DNA of 64,000 nucleotides. Origin: Achromobacter sp. AONIH1. Its GTDB lineage: Bacteria; Pseudomonadota; Gammaproteobacteria; Burkholderiales; Burkholderiaceae_B. The translations under genes were made by a program, and so were the position numbers. Every line of letters starts with the position of its first letter. Position 1 is the first letter of the stretch. This document shows, one piece after another, positions 1 to 8,881 of the stretch. Location: the NCBI RefSeq assembly GCF_002902905.1, contig NZ_CP026124.1, forward strand, positions 1,798,001-1,862,000, in the 5' to 3' direction. A model generated the notes under the pieces. It had not been told where the DNA came from, did not search any database, and was given only the letters and a program-made list of their open reading frames with translations.

Positions 1-54
1 AGGACTACGGTCCGCCGAGAATCGTGCTGCTGCGCGGATAGGCGGCGGCCGCGC

Positions 55-1668
55 TCATGTGGCGGCAAGCAGCAGGCGTGTCGAGTGTTGCGCGGGCGGG
101 GACTGGGGCTCGTTGCGGAAGACCGACATGGATTCGCGCAGATCTTGCGCCTGGTCCGACATGCTGCGCGTGGCCTCGGCGGCCTGCTCCACCAGCGCCG
201 CGTTCTGCTGCGTGACGCTATCCATCTGCGAGATCGCGACGTTGACCTGGTCGATGCCGGTGCTCTGCTCGCGCGAGGCCGCCGCGATTTCCCCCATGAT
301 GTCCGCGACATGACGCACCGAGGCCAGGACCTCCTCCATGGTGTCGCCGGTGCCGGTGGCCAGCTCGGATCCCGTCGTCACATGCTGGCTGGAGGTTTCG
401 ATCAAGGCCTTGATCTCCTTGGCCGCCGTGGCGCTGCGCTGCGCCAGCGTGCGCACTTCCGCCGCCACGACCGCGAAGCCGCGGCCTTGTTCGCCGGCCC
501 GGGCGGCCTCCACCGCAGCGTTCAGCGCCAGGATATTGGTCTGGAAGGCAATGCCCTCGATGACCGAGATGATTTCATGGACCTTGGCGGAACTGGCCGC
601 GATGTCCTGCATGGTGGCGATCATGCGCCGCATGGCCTGGCCGCCGGCCTCGGCTGTCTGCGAGGCGGCCAGCGCCATCGCGCTGCCCTGTTGCGCGCTT
701 TCGGTGTTTTGTTTCACGGCGGACGTCAGCTGTTCCATGCTGGCGGCGGTCTGCTCCAGCGACGCAGCCTGCTCCTCGGTGCGACCCGAGAGATCTGCAT
801 TGCCGCTCGCGAGCTGGGACGACGCGGTGGAAATGGCGTCGGCGGCGGTCTGGATGCGGGACACGGTCGCGCTCAGTTGCACGCGCATGGTCTCCAGCGA
901 GGCGATCAGGCTGTTCGCGCCGCCGGCGGTGGGACGCAGGCTCAGCGTCAGGTTGCCATTGGCGATCTCGCGCGCCATTTCCTGGGCCTGCCGCGGCTCG
1001 CCGCCAAGCTGGCGCAGCACGCTGCGCGTGATCAGCCACGCCGCCAGTCCGCCCAGGGCCAGCGCCAGCACGGTCGCGCCCAGGGTCGCCGTCTGCAGCG
1101 TGGCCGAGGCTCGCAGCGCCTCGTCGGCCGCCTCGTCGCTCAGGCGCGTTTCCAGCGCGGTCAGCGCGGCCAGCTCCTTGAGCCATGACGCCTGTGGCGC
1201 GCGGGCCTCCTGGACCAGCACGACGATGGCGCCCGCCGGGTCGCCGGCCAGTCCCAGGCTGGCGGCCTTGTCGATCAGCGGCATGGCCTTCAGCTCATCG
1301 CGCTTGACGGCTTGAAGCAGCGCCAGCTCCTCAGGCTGCGTGGTGGGATTGGACGTGAGCATCCGTTCCAGCTTGGCGTAGTCCTCGCGGTAGATCTGCT
1401 CCTGGGTCTTCAGCCGCTGCGCCTCGAAGTCTATGGCCTTGGGATCGCGCAGCAGCGCGATGTTGCGCACGGCGACCGCGCGGTCCGTCACGGCGGCGCG
1501 CATCTCGGCGGCCAGCCTGGCCTGTTCGTTGTTGACCTCGACGATGTCGATCATGCCGTCGCGCAGGATGCGCGTGTTGTAGGACTCGAGCACGGCGATG
1601 GCGCACAGCAACGCCAGCAGCATGCCAAAGCCGCCGAACAGGCGGGTGGATACCTTCAGGTTTTTCAT
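55..1668 (-). CDS. Methyl-accepting chemotaxis protein (Tsr/Tar type)
   Basis: Inner-membrane chemoreceptor that signals to CheA/CheW. The 537-residue protein starts with a transmembrane helix (about residues 9-28), followed by a periplasmic four-helix-bundle-like region, a second membrane helix (about 195-215), a HAMP segment and a long cytoplasmic coiled coil. The signalling hairpin tip is clear around residues 370-400 ([20 protein letters not shown]). The C-terminus has no NWETF-type pentapeptide for CheR/CheB tethering. A GGAGA ribosome site lies just upstream of the ATG. No other chemotaxis gene is nearby, so this is an orphan receptor with unknown ligand. Confidence 0.95.
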   Translation of the reverse strand: MKNLKVSTRLFGGFGMLLALLCAIAVLESYNTRILRDGMIDIVEVNNEQARLAAEMRAAVTDRAVAVRNIALLRDPKAIDFEAQRLKTQEQIYREDYAKLERMLTSNPTTQPEELALLQAVKRDELKAMPLIDKAASLGLAGDPAGAIVVLVQEARAPQASWLKELAALTALETRLSDEAADEALRASATLQTATLGATVLALALGGLAAWLITRSVLRQLGGEPRQAQEMAREIANGNLTLSLRPTAGGANSLIASLETMRVQLSATVSRIQTAADAISTASSQLASGNADLSGRTEEQAASLEQTAASMEQLTSAVKQNTESAQQGSAMALAASQTAEAGGQAMRRMIATMQDIAASSAKVHEIISVIEGIAFQTNILALNAAVEAARAGEQGRGFAVVAAEVRTLAQRSATAAKEIKALIETSSQHVTTGSELATGTGDTMEEVLASVRHVADIMGEIAAASREQSTGIDQVNVAISQMDSVTQQNAALVEQAAEATRSMSDQAQDLRESMSVFRNEPQSPPAQHSTRLLLAAT

Positions 1669-1832
1669 CGTTTTCTCCGGGGCGGACGCGAGCCGCCGTC
1701 ATGAGAGATAACGACAGGGGAGCCGGTGCAGTTGAGGGCTGAAGAGGTGAGACTAGTCTGATATTGAGGGCAGTCCTAGGCACTCAGGACGCGGGGGAAC
1801 TGACGGAGTGCGGGGGATGCCGGCATACGGAA

Positions 1833-1853
1833 GGGGCCGCCTTGCGCGGCCCC
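1833..1853 (-). terminator. Hairpin after the DUF533 gene
   Basis: GGGGCCGC and GCGGCCCC form an 8-bp stem around a 5-nt loop, just downstream of the stop codon at 1862. Only a short pyrimidine tail follows on the minus strand, so termination strength is uncertain. Confidence 0.45.
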
Positions 1854-1861
1854 CCGCGGGT

Positions 1862-2551
1862 TCAGACGGTCTGGGCGTGAGCCTTGGCGTGCTGTTCGAG
1901 TTGCAGCTTGAGATCGGGCGGCAGCTTCAGCTGGCGCGCGAGCTCGTCCAGGTAGGCACGCTCCATGAAGCTTTCTTCGTCGACCACCAGCAGGCTGGCC
2001 AGGTACATCTCGGCGGCCATCTCGGGCGTGGCGGCGGCCTGGGCGACGGCCGCCGGATCCAGCGGACGCGCCAGTTCGGCTTCGAGCCAGCTGCGGTCGC
2101 TGGCGTCGGAAGAGAGCCTGGCGAGTTCGGTTTCGAGCAGGCCGCGTTCTTCGGGGCCGATATGGCCGTCGGCCTTGGCGGCGCCGATCATCGCGGTCAG
2201 CACAGCGCTGCTGTGCTGTTCGGCTTGTGGCGCGGGCAGGCGGTCCAGTGTCTGCGGCGGCGTCGCGGCGGCCCCGGCGCCCTGCTTGCGCTGCCAGTCG
2301 CCATAGGCGCGGTAGGCCAGGGCGCCCAGCGCGGCCATGCCGCCGTACATGGCGACCTTGCCGCCGATCTTGCGGGCCTTCTTGCTGCCCAGCAGCAGTC
2401 CCAGGGCGCCCGCGCCCAGCGCGCCGCCGCCCAGGCCGGTCAGGAAGGACGACCCCTTGCCCCCGGTGGCGTTCTGGACGCGCGAGCCGGCGTCGGAAAG
2501 CAGTCCCTGGCCGGACTGCAGCAGTTGATCGAGTAGTTGTCTGGCGCTCAT
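1862..2551 (-). CDS. DUF533 / TerB-like membrane protein (YebE family)
   Basis: A 229-residue protein of unknown biochemical role. The N-terminal third is Gly/Ala-rich with one or two likely membrane segments (about residues 38-82), and the C-terminal part (about 115-225) is an acidic helical TerB-like domain with motifs such as MIGAAKADGHIGPEER. This architecture matches the YebE/DUF533 family, linked by domain similarity to tellurite-resistance TerB proteins. It is transcribed alone, and its function is not deduced from context. Confidence 0.85.
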   Translation of the reverse strand: MSARQLLDQLLQSGQGLLSDAGSRVQNATGGKGSSFLTGLGGGALGAGALGLLLGSKKARKIGGKVAMYGGMAALGALAYRAYGDWQRKQGAGAAATPPQTLDRLPAPQAEQHSSAVLTAMIGAAKADGHIGPEERGLLETELARLSSDASDRSWLEAELARPLDPAAVAQAAATPEMAAEMYLASLLVVDEESFMERAYLDELARQLKLPPDLKLQLEQHAKAHAQTV

Positions 2552-2723
2552 ACGGCCCCCTTCGTAGGCAGGAGAACCTGCGGAATCTGATCCGACCTGC
2601 GCGGGGCAAGGAAGTTCAGCTTGCAGTCAGTAACATGGCGCGTCGCCGCTTGCCCGGAAAGGTAGTGCTACAACGTGGCAAGGGCCGGCCCAGTCGCGCC
2701 GGCCGACTTCAGGAGATGTGTCC

Positions 2724-3122
2724 ATGACGATCCGCGTGCGCCAGAATGCGCCCCAGACCCTGCAATTCACCGCCACGGCCGAAGGCCATGAACTGCCGCT
2801 GGCCATGCCGCAGCCGCAAGGCGAGGGCCCCGACCCGCACGATTATTTCGATACCGCGCTGGGCGGCTGCAAGGCGCTGACGCTGATGGTCTACGCGCAG
2901 CGCAAGGGGTTGCCGCTGGAATCGGTGGGCGTGGACGTGGTGCGCGATGCCAGCGAGGAACGCAAGGGGGTCTACCGCCTGACCGCCAAGCTGACGCTGC
3001 ATGGCGAATTGACGGATGCCCAGATCGACGAACTGCTGGTGGTGGCGGAAAAATGCCCGATCCACAAGCTGATGACGGCGGTGGATGTGCAGGTGTCGAC
3101 GCTGGTGGTGCGGCCGGAATAG
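2724..3122 (+). CDS. OsmC/Ohr family peroxidase-like protein
   Basis: A 132-residue OsmC-family protein, probably a cytoplasmic thiol peroxidase acting on organic hydroperoxides. The two conserved cysteines are visible: Cys49 in GGCKAL and Cys111 in EKCPIHKLM. The AGGAG at 2711-2715 sits 8 nt from the ATG at 2724, so that start is preferred over the in-frame GTG at 2718. It is monocistronic, and its substrate within the family is not determined. Confidence 0.88.
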   Translation: MTIRVRQNAPQTLQFTATAEGHELPLAMPQPQGEGPDPHDYFDTALGGCKALTLMVYAQRKGLPLESVGVDVVRDASEERKGVYRLTAKLTLHGELTDAQIDELLVVAEKCPIHKLMTAVDVQVSTLVVRPE

Positions 3123-3208
3123 AGGGACAAGGTTAGTCGGGACGGGGGCTGGGAACGGAATGGCGGGAATCTGCACTCAGCCGGTTTCCGGCTCGATGAT
3201 CCCAGTCC

Positions 3209-3991
3209 ATGTCCAACCTGATCTCGTGGTCCGGCAGCAATCCGACGTACCAGTCGCCAGATTCCTCGGTCGCGGGGGCCGGGGCGCGCGGCCAGCCCGA
3301 GCGGGCGGGGTCCATCGGGTCGCGGGCGCGGGCCTTTGCCTTCGTTGCCAAGGCCGGCTCCGCGCCGCGCGTGATGCGCGCGCAGGTGAGGCAGACAGTG
3401 CGCCTCTTGAAGTCCTCGCTTGCGATGCCGCCTCGCGCCGATCGGCTGCGCATGGCATCGCACCGGGAGCTGGTCGCGGAATGCCGGCGGCTGTTCCGTG
3501 CGTCGAGGCAGGACTACGGGGTGCCCATCGCGGGCCAGGTGGCGCGCATCGGCGCTTGCCTGGAGCGCCTTTGCGCACTGCAGGGCGATGCTTCCACCGT
3601 GACGCGGACGGCGCTGATGCACGGCGTTGTCGCGCGCGCCCTGGGCTCCAGGAACGTGGGCCAGCTCCTGCGTAGCGGCCGCGGGCTGGGCGAACACAGG
3701 ACGCTCACGAGCGCGGAAGAGGATTTCAAGCGCGGCCAGCTCAAGGATGCGAAGGTGCCGGAAGCCGTGCGCCAGCGCATTGCCCAAAGCCTGGAGCGCA
3801 GGATGGGCGGGGATAGCCCGATGCTGCGCCTGATCCGGGAATCGGTTGCGCTCCATGCGGCCGAACAGGTCGGGGCGCTGCCGACCGATCAGCTCAAAGC
3901 CCTGAACAAGGCGCTGGTAGAGGAAAACGATCAGCTGATACTGGCGGCCCGGCAGAGGAAATCAGAGGCCGTGGACGGCGGCCAGGGCTGA
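3209..3991 (+). CDS. Hypothetical protein, 260 aa, Ser/Gly-rich N-terminus
   Basis: I do not recognise this protein. The plus-strand frame keeps strong G/C third positions throughout, which favours it over the antisense frames, and it ends 30 bp before the end of fabI. The first 60 residues are rich in Ser, Gly, Ala and Arg and look unstructured; residues 85-255 look helical and charged, with no membrane segment. There is no lipobox or clear signal peptide, and no clear Shine-Dalgarno before the ATG. The disordered Ser-rich start could fit a type III secreted protein, but no secretion or chaperone gene is adjacent. Confidence 0.6.
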   Translation: MSNLISWSGSNPTYQSPDSSVAGAGARGQPERAGSIGSRARAFAFVAKAGSAPRVMRAQVRQTVRLLKSSLAMPPRADRLRMASHRELVAECRRLFRASRQDYGVPIAGQVARIGACLERLCALQGDASTVTRTALMHGVVARALGSRNVGQLLRSGRGLGEHRTLTSAEEDFKRGQLKDAKVPEAVRQRIAQSLERRMGGDSPMLRLIRESVALHAAEQVGALPTDQLKALNKALVEENDQLILAARQRKSEAVDGGQG

Positions 3992-4020
3992 ATGCCGCTG
4001 GCGCCGCCTGAAGGAAATGC

Positions 4021-4806
4021 TCAGTCTTCCATGCCCGGGACGACGGTCGAGAAACCGGCGTCCACGTGGGTGATCTCACCGGTCACGCCGGCGGCCAGGT
4101 CCGACAGCAGGAAGGCGGCGACGTTGCCCACGTCCTCGATGGTGACGTTGCGGCGCAGCGGCGCCTGGGCCTCGACGAACTTCAGGATGGCCGAGAAGTC
4201 CTTGATGCCGCTGGCGGCCAGGGTCTTGATCGGGCCGGCCGAGATGCCGTTGGCGCGGATGCCGCGCGGGCCCAGGGCGGTGGCCAGGTAGCGCACGCTG
4301 GCTTCGAGCGAGGCCTTGGCCAGGCCCATGGTGTTGTAGTTGGGAACCACGCGCTCGGCGCCCAGGTAGGTCAGCGTCAGCACCGAGGCGTTGCGGCCCT
4401 GCATCAGCGGCAGGGCGGCCTTGGCCATGGCGGGGAAGCTGTAGGCCGAAATGTCGTGCGCCACGCGGAAGGCTTCGCGCGACAGGCCGTCCAGGAAGTC
4501 GCCGGCGATGGCTTCGCGCGGGGCGAAACCGATGGAGTGCACCAGGCCGTCCAGGCCGTCCCAGTGAGCGCCCAGTTCGGCGAAGGTCGCCTCGATCTGG
4601 CTGTCCTCGGCCACGTCGCAGGGCAGCACGATCTTGCTGCCGAACTCCGCCGCGAATTCCGCCACGCGCTCCTTGAACCGGTCGCCCACATAGGTGAAGG
4701 CGAGCTCGGCGCCCTGCTGATGACAGGCGCGCGCGATGCCGTAGGCGATGGAACGGTTCGAGAGCACCCCGGTGACCAGAATGCGTTTGCCGGCGAGAAA
4801 GCCCAT
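4021..4806 (-). CDS. fabI: Enoyl-[acyl-carrier-protein] reductase (NADH)
   Basis: Catalyses the last reduction of each fatty-acid elongation cycle (trans-2-enoyl-ACP to acyl-ACP) in the cytoplasm, and is the triclosan target class. The 261-residue protein begins with the nucleotide-binding strand [18 protein letters not shown] and has the FabI catalytic pattern [19 protein letters not shown], with the Tyr-X6-Lys arrangement of FabI rather than Tyr-X3-Lys of ordinary short-chain dehydrogenases. AGGA lies 6 nt from the ATG at 4806; an in-frame TTG at 4812 is less likely. Confidence 0.97.
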   Translation of the reverse strand: MGFLAGKRILVTGVLSNRSIAYGIARACHQQGAELAFTYVGDRFKERVAEFAAEFGSKIVLPCDVAEDSQIEATFAELGAHWDGLDGLVHSIGFAPREAIAGDFLDGLSREAFRVAHDISAYSFPAMAKAALPLMQGRNASVLTLTYLGAERVVPNYNTMGLAKASLEASVRYLATALGPRGIRANGISAGPIKTLAASGIKDFSAILKFVEAQAPLRRNVTIEDVGNVAAFLLSDLAAGVTGEITHVDAGFSTVVPGMED

Positions 4807-4903
4807 ATTCAATCCTTTGATTTTGTCCTTCCGAAGGCCGCCATTTTAGTGGCACGCCTCACGACCGACCAGCCACACCAAACCGGGGCCGCGCCAGATC
4901 AGG

Positions 4904-4966
4904 GCCGCGCGGAGCCGGCTTTGCCGGTCCGCTGCGGCGCCCCTGGGGGAAGCGCGCAGCGCTCGG
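4904..4966 (-). repeat. Structured intergenic repeat, copy A
   Basis: Read on the minus strand directly after the mltD stop, this element has a GCGCTGCGCGCTTCCCCC block, then GGGGC, then a hairpin around GCGGACCGG...CCGG.TCCGC. A closely similar element in the same relation to its upstream gene occurs at 59106-59171. It may double as the mltD terminator. Confidence 0.6.
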
Positions 4967-4976
4967 GGGGGGACCT

Positions 4977-6395
4977 CTACCCCCGGGCGTTGGTGCCCGG
5001 CACGCGCAGCTGGCCGCCCACCTTCAGGGCGTTGCCCTTCAGGTTGTTGAGCGCGCGCAGCGCGTCGACCGTGGTGCCGTACTGCTTGGCCAGCGAGAAC
5101 AGGGTGTCGCCCTGCCGGATCTTGTGGGTGCGGACGTTGGGGCGGGCGCTGGAGACGCGGGCCGGAGGCGTCGGCGTCGCGCGGCCATGTGGCGCGGCCT
5201 TGCTGCTGCTTGCCGGCGCGGAATCCAGCGCGCCGACGGCGGGGGCCAGCGAGGCCACCTGGATGCCGCCGGGGCCGGGGTCGCCCGGCACCAGCATGGA
5301 CTGGCCGGCCGCGACCTTCTGGCGCGAGCCGATGTCATTGGTTTCGCGCAGCTTGGCCTCGCTGACGCCGAAGCGCTTGGCGATGGACGCGTAGGATTCG
5401 CCGCGGCGCGAGTGGTAGACCTTCCAGGCGCTCAGGTCGCCCTTGTAGTTGGTCAGGTTGGCGTTGAATATCTCGACGCGGTCGGCCGGCAGCAGCAGCG
5501 TGGGCGCGTGGTCGCCGCGGATGACCGGGCGGTTGAAAGAGGGATTGAGCGCCTTGAACTCGTCCAGCGGCATTTCGGCCAGCTTGGCGGCGATTTCCAG
5601 GTCGATGTCGCTGTTCTTGCGCACCGTCACGAAGTAGGGCGTGTTGCCGACCGGCGGCAGCGCCACCGCGTAGCGCTGCGGGTCGGCGATGATGTTCTTG
5701 ATGGCCTGCAGCTTGGGGACGTAGTTGCGGGTCTCGTCCGGCATGGACAGGGACAGGTAGTCGGTGGGCTGGCCGGCGGCCTCGTTCTTGGCCATGGCGC
5801 GTTGCACGGAGCCTTCGCCCCAGTTGTACGAGGCCAGCGCCAGGTACCAGTCGCCCTGCATTTCGAACAGCTTTTCCAGGTAGTCCAGCGCCGCGTTGGT
5901 CGAGGCGATGGGATCGCGACGCTCGTCGCGCCACCAGTCCTGCTTCAGGTTGAAGTGCTGGCCCGTGGCCGGCACGAACTGCCACAGGCCGGAGGCCTGG
6001 GCGCGCGACAGGGCGGTGGGGTTGTAGGCGCTTTCGACGAAGGGCAGCAGCGCCAGCTCGGTCGGCAGGCCCCGGCGGTTGATCTCGTCGACGATGAAAT
6101 ACAGGTATTTGCCGGCGCGCTCGGCCATGCGCTGAACCGATTCGGGGTGGGACGCGTAATAGTCCGTCCACTGCTGCGACAGCTCGGTGTTCAGGTTGGG
6201 GATGGCGAAGCCGCGCCGGATGCGGTCCCAGGCGTCAGAGGGCGGATTGGTCAGGTCGACCGTGCGGGACGTGTCGCGGGCGATGTAACGCCCTTGGGAG
6301 TTGGTGGTGAGGTTCTTGCTGTCGTGGGATTTGGTTCCTGCGCAACCGGCGAGGACTGCCAGCATCAGTGGCAGAAGGAGTCGGGATAGATTCAT
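4977..6395 (-). CDS. mltD: Membrane-bound lytic murein transglycosylase D
   Basis: Lipoprotein that cleaves the glycan strands of peptidoglycan with formation of anhydromuramyl ends. The chosen ATG at 6395 gives MNLSRLLLPLMLAVLAGC, a lipoprotein signal with an LAGC lipobox. A lytic transglycosylase domain follows (ALLPFVESAYNPTALS contains the catalytic Glu, then GLWQFVPATG), and two LysM modules, one after about residue 320 and one at the C-terminus (HKIRQGDTLFSLAKQYGTT). It lies 7 bp downstream of gloB and is very likely cotranscribed with it. Confidence 0.95.
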   Translation of the reverse strand: MNLSRLLLPLMLAVLAGCAGTKSHDSKNLTTNSQGRYIARDTSRTVDLTNPPSDAWDRIRRGFAIPNLNTELSQQWTDYYASHPESVQRMAERAGKYLYFIVDEINRRGLPTELALLPFVESAYNPTALSRAQASGLWQFVPATGQHFNLKQDWWRDERRDPIASTNAALDYLEKLFEMQGDWYLALASYNWGEGSVQRAMAKNEAAGQPTDYLSLSMPDETRNYVPKLQAIKNIIADPQRYAVALPPVGNTPYFVTVRKNSDIDLEIAAKLAEMPLDEFKALNPSFNRPVIRGDHAPTLLLPADRVEIFNANLTNYKGDLSAWKVYHSRRGESYASIAKRFGVSEAKLRETNDIGSRQKVAAGQSMLVPGDPGPGGIQVASLAPAVGALDSAPASSSKAAPHGRATPTPPARVSSARPNVRTHKIRQGDTLFSLAKQYGTTVDALRALNNLKGNALKVGGQLRVPGTNARG

Positions 6396-6402
6396 CGGGC
6401 GG

Positions 6403-7224
6403 TCACTTGAAATCGTTCTTCCATTCACGAAGGGAGGCAAAAACCTCTACCGGCGTAGGGTGGCCGTGTCCGGCCCAGCTTGCTGCGGCACGCACGACAT
6501 CGACTTGCTGGGTGCGCAGGAAAGGATTGACCTCGCGTTCCTGGCCAATGGTGGAAGGAAGCGTGGGAAGACCTGCCGCGCGGAGATGCTGGGCCCGCTG
6601 ATAGCACTGTTGAAGGCTGCGGTTGGCCGGATCTACTGCCAAGGCCCAGCGCAAGTTCGCTAGAGTGTACTCGTGCGCACAGAAAACCTGTGTATCTGGC
6701 GGTAAAACGGAAAATTTTTCCAAGGAATCAAGCATTTGCGCAGGAGTTCCCTCGAACAGACGGCCACAGCCCCCGGCGAATAGGGTGTCGCCACAGAATA
6801 GGACCGGTCCTATTCCCGCAGCCCGTCCCGTGTAGGCAATATGTCCGGCGGTGTGGCCGGGCACGTCCAGCACGCGCAGGTCCAGGTCCAGCTCCGGCAG
6901 CGTCACCCGGTCGCCCTCGGTCAGCGGAACATCGCAGCGCGGCAGGCGCTCGCGGGCGGGGCCATATACGGTCAGGTCCGCGTTGCGGGACAATTCCATC
7001 ACGCCGCCGACGTGGTCGCCATGATGGTGCGTGAGTAGAATGGCGCGCAGCGTCAGGCCCCGCTGCTCCAGGAAGCGCAGCACCGGGCCGGCTTCGCCGG
7101 GGTCGACCACGGCGGCCTGGCCGCCGCGCACGATGGCCCATATATAGTTGTCGGTGAAGGCGGGTAGCGGCAAGACCGCGGCAGTAGGCTCGCGGCCGCC
7201 TGCGGGGGCGGTCTGGGCTGGCAT
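6403..7224 (-). CDS. gloB: Hydroxyacylglutathione hydrolase (glyoxalase II)
   Basis: Hydrolyses S-lactoylglutathione to lactate and glutathione, the second step of methylglyoxal detoxification. Metallo-beta-lactamase fold with the binuclear metal motif THHHGDH at residues 65-71, further ligands in PGHTAGH and CGDTLF, and a C-terminal glyoxalase II segment (REVNPFLR). The start at 7224 (MPAQTAPAGG) gives 273 residues, slightly long for the family because of about 15 extra N-terminal residues. Its start is only 21 bp from that of the divergent methyltransferase gene. Confidence 0.95.
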   Translation of the reverse strand: MPAQTAPAGGREPTAAVLPLPAFTDNYIWAIVRGGQAAVVDPGEAGPVLRFLEQRGLTLRAILLTHHHGDHVGGVMELSRNADLTVYGPARERLPRCDVPLTEGDRVTLPELDLDLRVLDVPGHTAGHIAYTGRAAGIGPVLFCGDTLFAGGCGRLFEGTPAQMLDSLEKFSVLPPDTQVFCAHEYTLANLRWALAVDPANRSLQQCYQRAQHLRAAGLPTLPSTIGQEREVNPFLRTQQVDVVRAAASWAGHGHPTPVEVFASLREWKNDFK

Positions 7225-7245
7225 GGGATTCGAAGGATAGCGAAC

Positions 7246-8025
7246 GTGGCAGAAGAGACTCCGCCGATTGTAGAACTGGCCGAATGGTTCCAGACGCCGC
7301 CGGGGCAATATGTCCTGGCCTGGGAGCGCGCGCAGTTCGACGCGGCCGTGGCGGACGTGTTCGGCTACTACGCCTGGCAGGTGGGGCTGGCCGACTGGAA
7401 CCTGCTGCGGGCGAACCGCATGCCCTTCAAGGGTTGCGTGGGCACCGAGGCGCCGGCGCCGGAGCATGCCGAGGCCTGGCAATCGCGCGTGGTGCTGGCC
7501 CAGCCCGAGGCGCTGCCGTTTGAATCGCAGAGCGTGGACCTGCTGGTGCTGCCCCATGCCTTTGAATGCACCGCCGAGCCGCACAATGTGCTACGCGAGG
7601 TCGAGCGGGTCCTGGTGCCCGAGGGCCGCGTGGTGATTTCCGGCTTCAATCCATGGAGCATGTGGGGCGCGCGCACGCGCATGCCCGGCATGGAGCCATG
7701 GCTGCCGCAGCCGCCGTCGTCGCAGGTGTCGCTGCCCCGGCTCAAGGACTGGTTCAAGCTGCTGTCGCTGGAGGTCAGGCAGAGCCATTTCGGCTGTTAC
7801 GCGCCGGCCTGCCGCAGCGAGAAATGGCTGCGTCGCTGGGGCTTCCTGGAATCGGCCGGCGCGCGCTGGTGGAGCCTGGGCGGCGCCGTGTATCTGGTGT
7901 CGGCCGTCAAGCGGGTGCCCGGGATGCGTATCATTGGGCCTGCCTGGAAAACCTCCCGCAAGCGCGCCCGCGCCGCTTCCGTCGTGGTCAACCGCCAGGC
8001 CGACCAAGACTGGCCGCGCTCCTGA
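7246..8025 (+). CDS. SAM-dependent methyltransferase-like protein (YafS position)
   Basis: A 259-residue class I methyltransferase-like protein. The post-II region is recognisable ([54 protein letters not shown]), but the Gly-rich SAM loop (motif I) is degenerate, so activity is uncertain. The start is a GTG at 7246. It is divergent from gloB and upstream of rnhA, the same place as yafS in E. coli, which supports orthology by position. Substrate unknown. Confidence 0.85.
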   Translation: MAEETPPIVELAEWFQTPPGQYVLAWERAQFDAAVADVFGYYAWQVGLADWNLLRANRMPFKGCVGTEAPAPEHAEAWQSRVVLAQPEALPFESQSVDLLVLPHAFECTAEPHNVLREVERVLVPEGRVVISGFNPWSMWGARTRMPGMEPWLPQPPSSQVSLPRLKDWFKLLSLEVRQSHFGCYAPACRSEKWLRRWGFLESAGARWWSLGGAVYLVSAVKRVPGMRIIGPAWKTSRKRARAASVVVNRQADQDWPRS

Positions 8026-8071
8026 GCCGGCCGCTTTCGCGAATCGCATCAACAGGACTCCAGCCAGCCTT

Positions 8072-8533
8072 ATGCAGGACAGCAAGCCGATAGAACAGAA
8101 AGTGGAAATGTGGACCGACGGAGCCTGCAAGGGCAATCCGGGTCCGGGCGGCTGGGGCGTGCTGATGCGCGCCGGCGCCCACGAGAAAACGCTGCACGGC
8201 GGCGAGCGCCAGACCACCAACAACCGGATGGAACTGCTGGCCGTCATCGAGGGGCTGCGGGCCTTGAAGCGCTCCTGCGTCGTCACCATCCACACGGACT
8301 CCCAGTACGTGATGAAGGGCATGACCGAATGGCTGGCCAACTGGAAGCGTCGCGGCTGGATCACGGCGGACAAGAAGCCGGTGAAGAATGCCGAACTCTG
8401 GCAGGCGCTGGATGAACAGGTGGGACGCCACCAGGTGTCCTGGCGCTGGGTCAAGGGGCATGCGGGCGACCCCGGCAACGAGCGCGCGGATCAGCTGGCC
8501 AACCAGGGTGTGGAAGTGGCGCGACGGTCCTGA
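8072..8533 (+). CDS. rnhA: Ribonuclease HI
   Basis: Degrades the RNA strand of RNA-DNA hybrids. The 153-residue length is normal for bacterial RNase HI. The four acidic catalytic residues are visible in [32 protein letters not shown] and GNERAD, and the basic handle region ([15 protein letters not shown]) is present. The ATG at 8072 starts [17 protein letters not shown]; the open frame extends further upstream into the methyltransferase gene but without homology. Probably cotranscribed with the methyltransferase gene. Confidence 0.96.
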   Translation: MQDSKPIEQKVEMWTDGACKGNPGPGGWGVLMRAGAHEKTLHGGERQTTNNRMELLAVIEGLRALKRSCVVTIHTDSQYVMKGMTEWLANWKRRGWITADKKPVKNAELWQALDEQVGRHQVSWRWVKGHAGDPGNERADQLANQGVEVARRS

Positions 8534-8881
8534 ACGACAAGGCGCGCCGGGGCGGCATCGGGAAATACCCTGAAATCCAGGGAATCGGGTCGATTTAGTT
8601 CTTTCATCGCGCTTCCGGATTGTTCCAGTATGTAAATCCGGGTGCTAAAGTGCCTACCCTCTAATCTGTTCCCGCGGCGCCCGACTGGGCGGGGTTGACC
8701 GGCCGGCGCCGCCACGACGCCATCTCCATCGTGATGAAAAATATCTCTTGTGCCGCGGATGCCGCGTGCGCCGGCCGCGTCTCGAATGGACGCGGGGCAT
8801 CCGGACAGGATCGGGCGCACGATGCCGCGCCCATGGCGCTGGCTTGGCTCAGGCCTGCCGCCGTCCAGGGAGCGTCGCGCG
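8534..8881 (+). other. Gene-free stretch upstream of the RND operon
   Basis: No convincing gene. It holds a small CCCTG/CAGGG hairpin near 8568-8582 and a weak promoter-like pair: TTGTTC at 8620-8625 and TGCTAA at 8643-8648, spaced 17 bp. Open frames here lack a ribosome site and family resemblance. The efflux operon is probably transcribed from this region. Confidence 0.4.

Noticed and set aside
85..1188. A 367-codon plus-strand frame opposite the chemoreceptor gene
   Set aside because: Composition typical of antisense frames; the chemoreceptor on the minus strand is unambiguous.
2972..3856. A 294-codon minus-strand frame opposite the hypothetical protein at 3209
   Set aside because: It overlaps the OsmC gene end, has poorer codon usage and contains antisense-type His/Arg-rich runs; the plus frame is preferred.
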